DNA of 8,268 nucleotides from an uncultured Eubacteriales bacterium. Lineage in GTDB: Bacteria; Bacillota; Clostridia; Oscillospirales; Acutalibacteraceae. A program made the position numbers and the translations under genes. Shown in pieces: positions 1 to 5,838 of this stretch. Location: assembly GCA_934476025.1 (NCBI GenBank), contig CAKSNI010000038.1, positions 1 through 8,268 on the forward strand, in the 5' to 3' direction. Below the pieces are notes generated by a model that worked only from the letters and a program-made list of their open reading frames with translations, was not told the origin of the DNA and did no database searches. The stretch's first letter is position 1; each line of letters opens with the position of its first letter.

Positions 1-76
1 TGGTGCCTCCGGTCGGAATCGAACCAACGACACGGGGATTTTCAGTCCCCTGCTCTACCAACTGAGCTACAGAGGC
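1..76 (-). tRNA. tRNA-Phe (anticodon GAA)
   Basis: On the minus strand a complete cloverleaf can be drawn. A 7-bp acceptor stem starts GCCTCTG and pairs with CGGAGGC, followed by an A discriminator and an encoded CCA that touches base 1. The anticodon stem GGGGA/TCCCC encloses loop CTGAAAA, giving anticodon GAA. The T loop is TTCGATT. It is the last visible member of a three-tRNA cluster. Its terminator, and possibly more tRNAs, lie outside the window. Confidence 0.97.
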
Positions 77-85
77 ATTCGATAA

Positions 86-162
86 TGGCGACCCGGATGG
101 GGCTCGAACCCACGACCTCTAGCGTGACAGGCTAGCGTTCTAACCAACTGAACTACCGGGCC
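86..162 (-). tRNA. tRNA-Asp (anticodon GTC)
   Basis: A 77-base minus-strand cloverleaf. Acceptor stem GGCCCGG pairs with CCGGGTC with one G-U, followed by discriminator G and encoded CCA. Anticodon stem CTAGC/GCTAG encloses CTGTCAC, giving anticodon GTC. The T loop is TTCGAGC. It lies 9 bases upstream of tRNA-Phe and 5 bases downstream of tRNA-Val, so all three are probably cut from one transcript. Confidence 0.97.
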
Positions 163-167
163 AAAAC

Positions 168-243
168 TGGTGGGAACAATAGGGCTCGAACCTATGACCC
201 TCTGCTTGTAAGGCAGATGCTCTCCCAGCTGAGCTATGCTCCC
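168..243 (-). tRNA. tRNA-Val (anticodon TAC)
   Basis: A minus-strand cloverleaf. Acceptor stem GGGAGCA pairs with TGTTCCC with one G-U, followed by discriminator A and encoded CCA. Anticodon stem TCTGC/GCAGA encloses CTTACAA, giving anticodon TAC. It is the first gene of the cluster, with about 27 bases of leader between the inferred transcription start and its mature 5' end. Confidence 0.97.
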
Positions 244-276
244 GAAACCGCACAAACTGAATCATGCGACTTTGAT

Positions 277-305
277 ATCTTACCACAGTCAGCCTCGTTT
301 GTCAA
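277..305 (-). promoter_or_regulatory. Sigma-A promoter of the tRNA cluster
   Basis: Reading the minus strand, TTGACA (300-305) is separated by 17 bases from TAAGAT (277-282). The bases TGG directly before the -10 make it an extended -10. Upstream of the -35, at about 308-326, is a run of T and A tracts that resembles an UP element, as at many stable-RNA promoters. The start site would be near 270. Confidence 0.85.
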
Positions 306-395
306 CACTTTTTTTAAAAAATTTCCCAACTTTTTTCAAAGGCGTTTTTCCCCGTTTCTTTGCTGTTTTTTCGTCGGCAAACTCCGTCAGAGCGG

Positions 396-424
396 TTGAC
401 AAGTTTCCGGAGAATGACTATAAT
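396..424 (+). promoter_or_regulatory. Consensus sigma-A promoter of galT
   Basis: TTGACA (396-401), a 17-base spacer and TATAAT (419-424) match the sigma-A consensus at all 12 positions. The start site would be near 431. In-frame ATGs at 360, 414 and 423 precede or overlap this site, so they cannot start galT on this transcript. I see no clear cre box or operator next to it. Confidence 0.88.
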
Positions 425-461
425 GGACAACAGAATTCTTTCGATGAGAGGACAGATGATG

Positions 462-1949
462 ATGAATACCGCTATCACTCAACTGGTCCGCTACGGGATT
501 GAAAAAGGCCTTCTTCCCGAACGGGACCGCATTTTCACCGTCAACCGGATTTTGGAGGCTCTCGGGCTGGACAGCTACGAAGAACCCGAAACGGTTCCCG
601 ACGCTCCTTTACAAGATATATTAAAGTGTTTTACCGATTATGCCGTAGAACACGGGCTGATTGAGGATGGTATTGTCACCCGTGACCTGTTTGATACCAA
701 AATCATGGGGCTGCTGCTCCCCCGGCCCAGCGAAGTAACCGACCGATTCTTCCGCCTGTATCGGGAAAGTCCGCAAAAAGCGACCGATTTCTATTACCGG
801 TTTTCCTGCGACAGCGACTATATTCGCCGGTATCGCATTGAAAAAGATCTGAAATGGACCGCCGCAACCCCCTACGGAGATCTGGATATTACCATTAACC
901 TTTCCAAGCCGGAAAAGGATCCGAAGGCCATTGCCGCAGCCCGGAATGCCGTCAACTCCTCCTATCCGAAATGTCAGCTTTGTAAGGAGAACGAAGGCTA
1001 TGCCGGCCGCATCAACCATCCGGCCCGTCAGAACCACCGCATCATTCCGATCACCATCAATCATTCAGACTGGATGTTCCAATACTCTCCTTATGTTTAT
1101 TATAATGAACATTGTATTGTATTTAACAGCCGGCACACCCCCATGGCCATCAATCATGACACCTTTGTCAAACTGTTTGACTTTGTAAAACTGTTTCCGC
1201 ATTACTTCGTCGGATCCAATGCCGATCTGCCCATCGTTGGCGGGTCCATTCTGACCCATGATCATTTCCAGGGCGGCCACTACACCTTTGCCATGGCCAA
1301 AGCCCCGGTAGAACGCGTCCTTTCTTTTCCCGGTTTTGAAGATATCAGCGCCGGAATTGTAAAATGGCCGATGTCGGTGATCCGTCTGAGCGGAACCGAC
1401 ACCGATCGGATCATTGCTTTAGCCGACCGGGTGCTGGATACCTGGCGTGCCTACAGTGACCCGGCTTGCTTTATTTACGCTGAAACCGACGGGGAGAAGC
1501 ACAATACCATCACACCGATTGCCCGGAAAAACGGGGAGAATTTTGAATTGGATCTGGTTCTTCGCAACAACATTACCACCCCGCAGCACCCCCTGGGCGT
1601 TTTCCATCCCCACGCTGAGCTTCACCATATTAAAAAAGAAAATATCGGCCTGATTGAAGTTATGGGCCTGGCCGTTTTACCGGCTCGCTTGAAGGCCGAA
1701 ATGGCCGCCCTGAAAGAAGCCATTCTGACCGGAGCGGATCTTTCAGCCGACGAAACCCTGCAAAAGCACGCTGATTGGGTTAAAGAATTCCTGCCGAAAT
1801 ACAAGGAAGTCAATGCCGAAAATCTTGACGGCATTTTGCAGCAGGAAATCGGGCTGGTTTTCTCCAAAGTACTGGAACACGCCGGGGTATACAAAAGAAC
1901 CCCCGAAGGAACCGACGGCTTTTTGCGCTTTCTGGGCTCGATTCACTGA
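462..1949 (+). CDS. galT: UDP-glucose--hexose-1-phosphate uridylyltransferase (class II GalT)
   Basis: Exchanges UMP between UDP-glucose and galactose 1-phosphate, the central Leloir-pathway step, in the cytoplasm. The 495-residue product has the length usual for the Bacillus/Lactobacillus (class II) family. Residues 255-272 (DLPIVGGSILTHDHFQGG) match the class II signature, with Thr where Ala or Ser is usual; the His-Asp-His there is presumably the catalytic site. A CxxC pair (Cys171, Cys174) may bind metal, and a second His cluster, HPHAELHH, lies at 382-389. The reading frame is open back to 360, but the promoter at 396-424 excludes earlier ATGs. AGAGGA at 447-452 suits the ATG at 462 (9-base gap) or 459 (6-base gap). 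A terminator follows. No galK or galE is adjacent, so galT stands alone here. Confidence 0.93.
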   Translation: MNTAITQLVRYGIEKGLLPERDRIFTVNRILEALGLDSYEEPETVPDAPLQDILKCFTDYAVEHGLIEDGIVTRDLFDTKIMGLLLPRPSEVTDRFFRLYRESPQKATDFYYRFSCDSDYIRRYRIEKDLKWTAATPYGDLDITINLSKPEKDPKAIAAARNAVNSSYPKCQLCKENEGYAGRINHPARQNHRIIPITINHSDWMFQYSPYVYYNEHCIVFNSRHTPMAINHDTFVKLFDFVKLFPHYFVGSNADLPIVGGSILTHDHFQGGHYTFAMAKAPVERVLSFPGFEDISAGIVKWPMSVIRLSGTDTDRIIALADRVLDTWRAYSDPACFIYAETDGEKHNTITPIARKNGENFELDLVLRNNITTPQHPLGVFHPHAELHHIKKENIGLIEVMGLAVLPARLKAEMAALKEAILTGADLSADETLQKHADWVKEFLPKYKEVNAENLDGILQQEIGLVFSKVLEHAGVYKRTPEGTDGFLRFLGSIH

Positions 1950-1983
1950 ACCGGCCGCATCATTTCTTCCCCGTTTTCTTTCC

Positions 1984-2020
1984 AGCCGCCGCCCCTTCCG
2001 GGCGGCGGTTCTCTGTTTTC
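1984..2020 (+). terminator. Rho-independent terminator of galT
   Basis: CCGCCGCCC (1986-1994) pairs with GGGCGGCGG (2000-2008) around a CTTCC loop; flanking G-U and A-T pairs extend the stem to 11 bp. A T-rich tail (2009-2019) follows. It begins 35 bases after the galT stop codon. Confidence 0.85.
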
Positions 2021-2351
2021 AGAACCCATAACGCCCAAGAGCGGACGCCGAAAAAGAAAGCGGTACCGACACCGAAGTCAAAACCAATCAAACTGTCAGG
2101 ATTCCTCCGAGTGTACGGTTCATCCGTCGATGCAACACGGATTTTTCCATCTGCCTCATCACTTTCATGATCAAAGTAGGTTCCGATTCCGAGACAAAAG
2201 GCCGGTTTCCCGGGCGGAATCAGAATTTTTTTCTTTCTCAATTCCGCCATACCACGAAAAGCTCTGTTTTCAATGGAATTTTTCTGCCAAAACTATAATT
2301 TTTCTATCAGTTTTACAAACGATCCCTTTTTGCTTTTTTCAAAAACGATTC
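2021..2351. other. Gene-poor stretch between galT terminator and minus-strand terminator
   Basis: About 330 bases with no gene I can support. On the minus strand an open frame of 96 codons runs from 2250 to 1960 through the galT terminator, but it has no Shine-Dalgarno sequence before its ATG and I do not recognise the product. The right third (about 2270-2350) is AT-rich with several T-tracts. GATTCCG at about 2185 and CGGAATC at about 2215 could form a weak hairpin before a T-run. The stretch separates two transcription units that converge here. Confidence 0.5.
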
Positions 2352-2394
2352 GAAAAACGGATTGACGGGCAAAAGTTTCCACCCATCAATCCGT
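2352..2394 (-). terminator. Rho-independent terminator of the ATPase/Ser-rich gene unit
   Basis: Arms at 2357-2369 and 2382-2394 form a 13-bp stem around a 12-base loop. Read on the minus strand the one imperfect position is a G-U wobble and a T-run follows at once (2356-2353). Read on the plus strand the same position is an A-C mismatch. Both points assign it to the minus strand. It lies 50 bases past the stop codon at 2444. Confidence 0.85.
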
Positions 2395-2443
2395 GATCAA
2401 ATGCTTTGGCTCAAACCGGTGCCGCCTCCAAGAACGCCCCCGG

Positions 2444-2851
2444 TTATTCGCCCCGGTTTTGTGCCGGTTCCTCTTCCGAAGGAACGGTTGATTCTTCTCC
2501 CGACGAATCGATCGGGTTGCCCGGCATAGCCGAAGAAGTGCCGGAAGAAGCCGAAGAGGAGACTTCCGTGGAATTTTCCCCCGAAGAAACCGCGGAAGAA
2601 GAGGAAGAATCCGTCGAAGCGGTTTCCGATGAGGAGGACGAAGTGTCGTCGGTGGTGGGGGTGTTTTCTATCGGTTTGGAATAATCCGGTTCCACCGAAA
2701 CCTCCCCGGTCGATTCGCTGCGGAGATACCGGGTCGTTTGAGGATCCGTCACATAGCCTTTGGCCACCGTTTTTTCCAGAATAAAGGATGCCAGCAGAAC
2801 GGCACAGGCCGCCAACACACAAAATAAGGTCGAAACGATACACCGACGCAT
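2444..2851 (-). CDS. Small membrane-anchored Ser/Glu-rich protein, function unknown
   Basis: A 135-residue protein that I do not recognise as a named family. MRR is followed by a hydrophobic segment (about residues 4-24) that serves as a signal anchor or signal peptide. Leu-Ala-Ala-Cys at 13-16 resembles a lipobox, but the hydrophobic run continues past Cys16, so a membrane anchor seems likelier than a lipoprotein. A short polar domain (about 26-68) precedes a Ser-rich stretch (21 of residues 71-107 are Ser) and a Glu/Pro/Ser-rich tail that is probably unstructured and exported. I chose the ATG at 2851 because GGAAGGA lies just upstream; the in-frame ATG at 2869 lacks a ribosome site. The gene starts 34 bases after the ATPase stop with no evident promoter, so the two are probably one transcript. 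Low-complexity coding here produces misleading long frames on other strands. Confidence 0.72.
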   Translation of the reverse strand: MRRCIVSTLFCVLAACAVLLASFILEKTVAKGYVTDPQTTRYLRSESTGEVSVEPDYSKPIENTPTTDDTSSSSSETASTDSSSSSAVSSGENSTEVSSSASSGTSSAMPGNPIDSSGEESTVPSEEEPAQNRGE

Positions 2852-2885
2852 TTTTCTCTTTCCTTCCATCCGATTTACTGCTATT

Positions 2886-3980
2886 TTAACACACTTTTTC
2901 CGAAAAGTAAACCGTTTGGACAAAATCGCGGAAAACCTCTTCCAGCCGGGCAAAATCCATAGCCAGCCCGTACGGCCGTTCCAGTTCGTCGTGAACTGCC
3001 TTGGCCGCCGCCAGTTCCCGGACAATATCTTCTTCCAATTGCCCACCGAGCTTTCGGAGCATTTTCAGGCGTTTTTTCCGTCCTTCCAGAATTTCACGGT
3101 TATAATAGCGCATCAGATCCTTCCGACGAACCGATGGAAGATCCCATTTCATCCGGCTGTTTTCGGAGCAGAAAGCCATTCCGCAATCGGGCAGTATCAG
3201 ATGATCTATCTTATCCTCCCCGAACACGGGATCCAGCAGCACCACCACCCGGTGTCCCTTTTCGAGGGCGGTATCCCGAAGCAGCGACAGCACAATATCC
3301 GAGGCACAACCGTATTCATCGCGCAAAAGCACCGTTGTTTCGCAAAAGTTCCTCACGGTATCAAAAAAGGTCAGATACCCTTTTGGGGTAAAGCCGGAGA
3401 GATACCGCTGGGTTTGGCTGCCCGGCTTTGGGGAAACCGTTGGAATTTTTCCGGAAAGCCTTTCGCTGACCCCCGCCAATCGGGCAAGATCGCAGCCAAG
3501 CAGGGCCGTCCGCGATATTTCGGCCAGGCATTCTCCGTAGGCTCTTAAGTACCCCGATGCCCGGTGGTGACAGGCCCGGTTTTCATCGGTCAGGCGTAGA
3601 ATTTCCGAAGAATAGCCGGCCAGCTTTCGGACATCCCAAAAAGCGGAAAAATCCAAGATCCGCTCACACACGCCGGGGTATTCCGGGTCCAGGGTGTGCG
3701 GAGCGGTGGCGTCCATCACCGCCAGTTTTTTTCCGGGCAGAATCACGGCGTCCAGAGAATCCGGATCGCTGCTGCAGGGGCAGACGGTAACCGCTTCCCC
3801 CCGTTCCCGGGCATCGACGGCCACCCGTTTCATAAAGGTGGATTTTCCGCATCCCGGCCCGCCCTTGATAAGAATTGCCTTCCAGCCGTCCTTTGCCGAA
3901 AAGCAGTCGGAAAACCGGTTCACAAATCCCCGTGCGCTGTTGGCGCCGAGGAAGTATGCCGGAAAGGTTTGCATTTTCAT
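2886..3980 (-). CDS. PRK06851-like P-loop ATPase with degenerate second half
   Basis: A 364-residue cytoplasmic protein resembling the uncharacterised clostridial/Bacillus family PRK06851, two tandem P-loop NTPase halves, as I recall that family. The N-terminal half has an intact Walker A, GGPGCGKST (40-48), then CSSDPDSLDAVILP (69-82) and DATAPHTLDP (90-99), both family-like. The C-terminal half starts near LSGFTPKGYLTFFD (194-207), which parallels the N-terminal LGANSARGFVNRFSD, and keeps EDKIDHLILP (255-264). Where its own Walker A should be there is RDEYGCASDIV (220-230), without the Gly-Lys-Ser/Thr core. The C-terminal 70 residues are charged and helical. ATG 3980 has GGAGG (3989-3993) 8 bases upstream. 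The gene leads a two-gene unit with the Ser-rich membrane protein. The biological role is unknown. Confidence 0.85.
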   Translation of the reverse strand: MKMQTFPAYFLGANSARGFVNRFSDCFSAKDGWKAILIKGGPGCGKSTFMKRVAVDARERGEAVTVCPCSSDPDSLDAVILPGKKLAVMDATAPHTLDPEYPGVCERILDFSAFWDVRKLAGYSSEILRLTDENRACHHRASGYLRAYGECLAEISRTALLGCDLARLAGVSERLSGKIPTVSPKPGSQTQRYLSGFTPKGYLTFFDTVRNFCETTVLLRDEYGCASDIVLSLLRDTALEKGHRVVVLLDPVFGEDKIDHLILPDCGMAFCSENSRMKWDLPSVRRKDLMRYYNREILEGRKKRLKMLRKLGGQLEEDIVRELAAAKAVHDELERPYGLAMDFARLEEVFRDFVQTVYFSEKVC

Positions 3981-4004
3981 TTCATCAGCCTCCGTTCTCT
4001 AACC

Positions 4005-4033
4005 ACAATATGCAATCAAAAAAACTTTGACAC
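4005..4033 (-). promoter_or_regulatory. Candidate sigma-A promoter of the ATPase gene
   Basis: On the minus strand GTGTCA (4028-4033), 17 bases and TATTGT (4005-4010) each match 4 of 6 consensus bases. The start would fall near 3998, just ahead of the ribosome site at 3989-3993. Its -35 occupies nearly the same bases as the -35 of the rnpB promoter on the other strand. Confidence 0.4.
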
Positions 4034-4055
4034 CGAAGGGGTTTTGTGTTACAAT
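4027..4055 (+). promoter_or_regulatory. Sigma-A promoter of rnpB
   Basis: TTGACA (4027-4032), 17 bases, TACAAT (4050-4055): 11 of 12 consensus positions. The start site is predicted at about 4062, which is exactly where helix P1 of the RNase P RNA begins. Confidence 0.88.
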
Positions 4056-4061
4056 GGCACC

Positions 4062-4389
4062 GGAGTTTGCTGAACGGCTGCGTGCCTTTTCGGCATGAGG
4101 AAAGTCCGAGCCCCACAGAGCAGGATAGCGGCTAACGGCCGCCGAGGGTGACCTTAGAGAAAGTGCAACAGAGAGATACCGCCTGTTTAACAGGTAAGGG
4201 TGGAAAGGCGAGGTAAGAGCTCACCGACCGCTATGGTAACACAGTGGTCCTGTAAACCTTATCCGGAGCAACGCTGAATACGGCAATACACCTGCTCGGT
4301 GTGCCGTGAAAAGCGGCTTGAGCGCAAAAGCAATTTTGCGTCGAGATAGATAGTCGTTCCCGACAGAACTCGGCTTACAGGCAGACTCC
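4062..4389 (+). ncRNA. rnpB: RNase P RNA, bacterial type A
   Basis: The catalytic RNA of RNase P, which removes 5' leaders from tRNA precursors such as those of the cluster at the left edge. Conserved blocks are present in the expected order: GAGGAAAGTCCGAGCC (4097-4112), ACAGAGAGATACCGCC near 4169, a GGTAAGAGCTCACCG segment near 4212, GTAAACC with CCGGAGCAA near 4252-4271, and AGATAGATAG with CAGAACTCGGCTTACAG near 4344-4380. Helix P1 closes the molecule: GGAGTTTGC (4062-4070) pairs with GCAGACTCC (4381-4389) with one G-U. Length, about 328 bases, is normal for type A. Seven T residues follow the P1 3' strand. Confidence 0.96.
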
Positions 4390-4433
4390 TTTTTTTAATC
4401 GTTTTCCCGGTCGGTTTCAACCGACCGGTTTTT
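4390..4433 (+). terminator. rnpB terminator: T-run followed by a perfect hairpin
   Basis: A seven-T run (4390-4396) directly follows P1. Ten bases later CCGGTCGGT (4407-4415) pairs perfectly with ACCGACCGG (4420-4428) around loop TTCA, followed by TTTTT (4429-4433). The hairpin has no T-run on the minus side, so it works for rnpB only. It lies inside the coding region of the small minus-strand gene. Confidence 0.85.
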
Positions 4434-4625
4434 CGCTTTTTTAGGGGCAGGTGTTCCCTGAGCAATCATCGGATAGGCGTTTTCGCTGTCGGCTGTCGGC
4501 TGGATTTCATAGGTTCCGTACTTATTCACCATTTCGAATGCCGTGTTCGGCTGCCCGTGAATCGGCGTAGAGGAAGGCTCACGGTTTTCCTCCGGGTGCT
4601 TTTTTCCTTCTTTTTTCGAGGGCAT
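4395..4625 (-). CDS. Small conserved-looking hydrophilic protein, function unknown
   Basis: A 76-residue soluble, charged protein. The N-terminal 25 residues are rich in Lys, Glu and Pro. The middle, KYGTYEIQPTADSENAYPMI (about residues 35-54), looks like the ordered core. The tail is basic then acidic. I have a weak impression that this core recurs in small clostridial proteins, but I cannot name a family. The frame is open further upstream to 4844, but the ATG at 4625 has AAGGA six bases ahead and is the sensible start. The stop codon TAA lies within the T-run after rnpB, and codons near the end contain the rnpB terminator hairpin, so the two genes converge and overlap their transcription ends. 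No signal peptide or membrane segment is seen. Confidence 0.68.
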   Translation of the reverse strand: MPSKKEGKKHPEENREPSSTPIHGQPNTAFEMVNKYGTYEIQPTADSENAYPMIAQGTPAPKKAKNRSVETDREND

Positions 4626-4640
4626 ATATTTTCCTTCTTT

Positions 4641-4669
4641 CGTATAAGTGTTTCCGTTATTCTTCCCAA
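4641..4669 (-). promoter_or_regulatory. Possible promoter of the small minus-strand gene
   Basis: On the minus strand TTGGGA (4664-4669), 17 bases, TATACG (4641-4646), each 4 of 6 matches to sigma-A consensus. The resulting leader would be only about 10 bases and would barely include the ribosome site, so this is weak. Confidence 0.25.
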
Positions 4670-4713
4670 TTTTTTTAAAAAGTGCCCAACCCGTCCGAAA
4701 AATTCTCCAACTC

Positions 4714-4742
4714 TTGACAAAACGATCGCTTTCGTGTACCAT
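4714..4742 (+). promoter_or_regulatory. Sigma-A promoter of the CNNM/CBS-ung unit
   Basis: TTGACA (4714-4719), 17 bases, TACCAT (4737-4742): perfect -35, 4 of 6 at -10. The start would be near 4749, leaving about 70 bases of leader. The leader contains A7 and T7 runs (4759-4765, 4771-4777) that could pair weakly, then AGGAG at 4803-4807, 11 bases before the ATG. Confidence 0.65.
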
Positions 4743-4818
4743 AAAAGTGCTATGCATTAAAAAAACGAAATTTTTTTCTTTTTCATAGTCAAAATTTCTT
4801 ACAGGAGTTGATTTTTTC

Positions 4819-5838
4819 ATGGACGACCCCGGGAGTATTCCCACCGGCAGTATTTTGCTTTATCTGGTTCTGATTGTTTGCAGCGCCTATTTTTCCGGAA
4901 CGGAAATTTCTCTGGCAAGCATCAACCGGATCCACATGATCAGCCTTACGGACAACGGAAACCGCGCCGCAAAACGGGTTCTTCGGATTCTTGACCATTT
5001 TGAAGAAGCCCTTTCGGTGCTGCTGATCGGAAACAACATCGTCAACATCGGCTGTGCCACCCTTTCGGTTGTCATTGCCACCCGGCTTTGGGGAGGTTCT
5101 TCCCTAACGCTGGCCACCATCCTTACAACGGTGATTCTTTTTGTTTTCGGTGAAATGCTGCCAAAAACCATTGCCCGCAGTTGCAACGAAAAGTTTGCCA
5201 TGCTTTCCTCCGGGCTTCTTCTGTTTTTGATGAAGCTGCTCAAACCGCTTTCCCTGTTTTTTACGGCCTTTTCCGGTCTGGTTTCCCGGCCGTTCAAAAA
5301 GCACGCCCCAAAAGAAGTTACCACCACCGAGGACGAAATCCAGGACATTGTGGAAAATATTTCCGAAGACAGCGAAATTGACGAGGACACCGGCAAGCTC
5401 ATGCGAAGCGCCTTATCGTTCGACGATTTAAACGCCGGACAAGTTATGACCCCCTGGGAAAAAACGGAAAAGATTTCCGCCGGCACCAAAAACGATGTCA
5501 TTATGGAACAAATCCGTCAAACCGTTCATTCCCGGCTGCCGGTCATCAGCCGCAACGGCAGCGTTAAGGGCATTTTGCAGATCCGCCGTTTCATGAAAGC
5601 CTATATTCAGAATTCCCAGGTTGTGCTCGCCTCGGTCACCGATCCACCGTTTTTTGTCAGCGAATCCACCCCCATCGACGAGCTGCTTAAACAAATGAGC
5701 AACCGCCGACGCAATCTGGCCGTTGTTCGCAAAGAGGACGGAACCACCGTCGGGATTCTCACCATCGAAGATATTTTGGAACAACTTGTCGGCGAAATCT
5801 ACGATGAAGACGACATCGGAGGGAACGCAGATGAGTAG
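4819..5838 (+). CDS. CNNM/CBS membrane protein lacking the CorC_HlyC domain
   Basis: A hemolysin/CorC-like family protein. Members are membrane proteins tied to divalent-cation (Mg2+) export, with a CNNM (DUF21) transmembrane domain and a cytoplasmic CBS pair that can bind nucleotide. This one has 339 residues. The CNNM domain (about 10-165) carries FSGTEISLAS (25-34), LLIGNNIVNIG (68-78) and FGEMLPKTIA (110-119). The CBS pair spans about 208-330. The protein ends nine residues after VGEIYDEDD, so the CorC_HlyC domain found in full-length relatives (about 430 residues) is absent. The usual MTPR motif reads MTPW (210-213), and the usual DEYGGT loop reads KEDGTT (305-310). The intact reading frame suggests a designed short form, not recent decay. 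It overlaps the next gene by eight bases (ATGAGTAG), implying coupled translation. Confidence 0.88.
   Translation: MDDPGSIPTGSILLYLVLIVCSAYFSGTEISLASINRIHMISLTDNGNRAAKRVLRILDHFEEALSVLLIGNNIVNIGCATLSVVIATRLWGGSSLTLATILTTVILFVFGEMLPKTIARSCNEKFAMLSSGLLLFLMKLLKPLSLFFTAFSGLVSRPFKKHAPKEVTTTEDEIQDIVENISEDSEIDEDTGKLMRSALSFDDLNAGQVMTPWEKTEKISAGTKNDVIMEQIRQTVHSRLPVISRNGSVKGILQIRRFMKAYIQNSQVVLASVTDPPFFVSESTPIDELLKQMSNRRRNLAVVRKEDGTTVGILTIEDILEQLVGEIYDEDDIGGNADE

Noticed and set aside
360..461. N-terminal extension of galT to the ATG at 360
   Set aside because: The extension is encoded by the promoter region itself (TTGACA 396-401, TATAAT 419-424) and is basic, unlike GalT N-termini. A ribosome site is found only before the ATGs at 459 and 462.
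621..1064. 147-residue minus-strand frame inside galT
   Set aside because: Antisense to conserved galT codons, no ribosome site and no recognisable domain.
2406..2684. Plus-strand frame encoding a Glu-rich 92-residue protein
   Set aside because: It is the complement of the Ser-rich coding region (TCN/GAN codons mirror each other), has no ribosome site and runs against the minus-strand unit with its proven-looking terminator.
2397..2843. Gly/Phe-rich 148-residue minus-strand frame
   Set aside because: It is a frame-shifted shadow of the Ser-rich gene. The other frame has the ribosome site, the hydrophobic N-terminal segment and the stop placed before the terminator.
2760..3548. 262-residue plus-strand frame antisense to the ATPase
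   Set aside because: Composition is that of a complementary-strand shadow (many Pro, His, Gln, Phe), with no recognisable motif, while the minus strand carries clear family motifs.
4062..4389. Protein-coding or riboswitch reading of the rnpB region
   Set aside because: The conserved RNase P blocks and the closing P1 helix account for the whole stretch.
4887..5501. 204-residue minus-strand frame inside the first CNNM gene
   Set aside because: Shadow of a membrane-protein gene. The plus strand has CNNM and CBS motifs plus a matching promoter and translational coupling.
5723..5830. Upstream extension of the second CNNM gene
   Set aside because: It overlaps conserved CBS codons of the preceding gene and lacks a ribosome site; ATG 5831 has GGAGGG at correct distance and begins directly with the first membrane segment.
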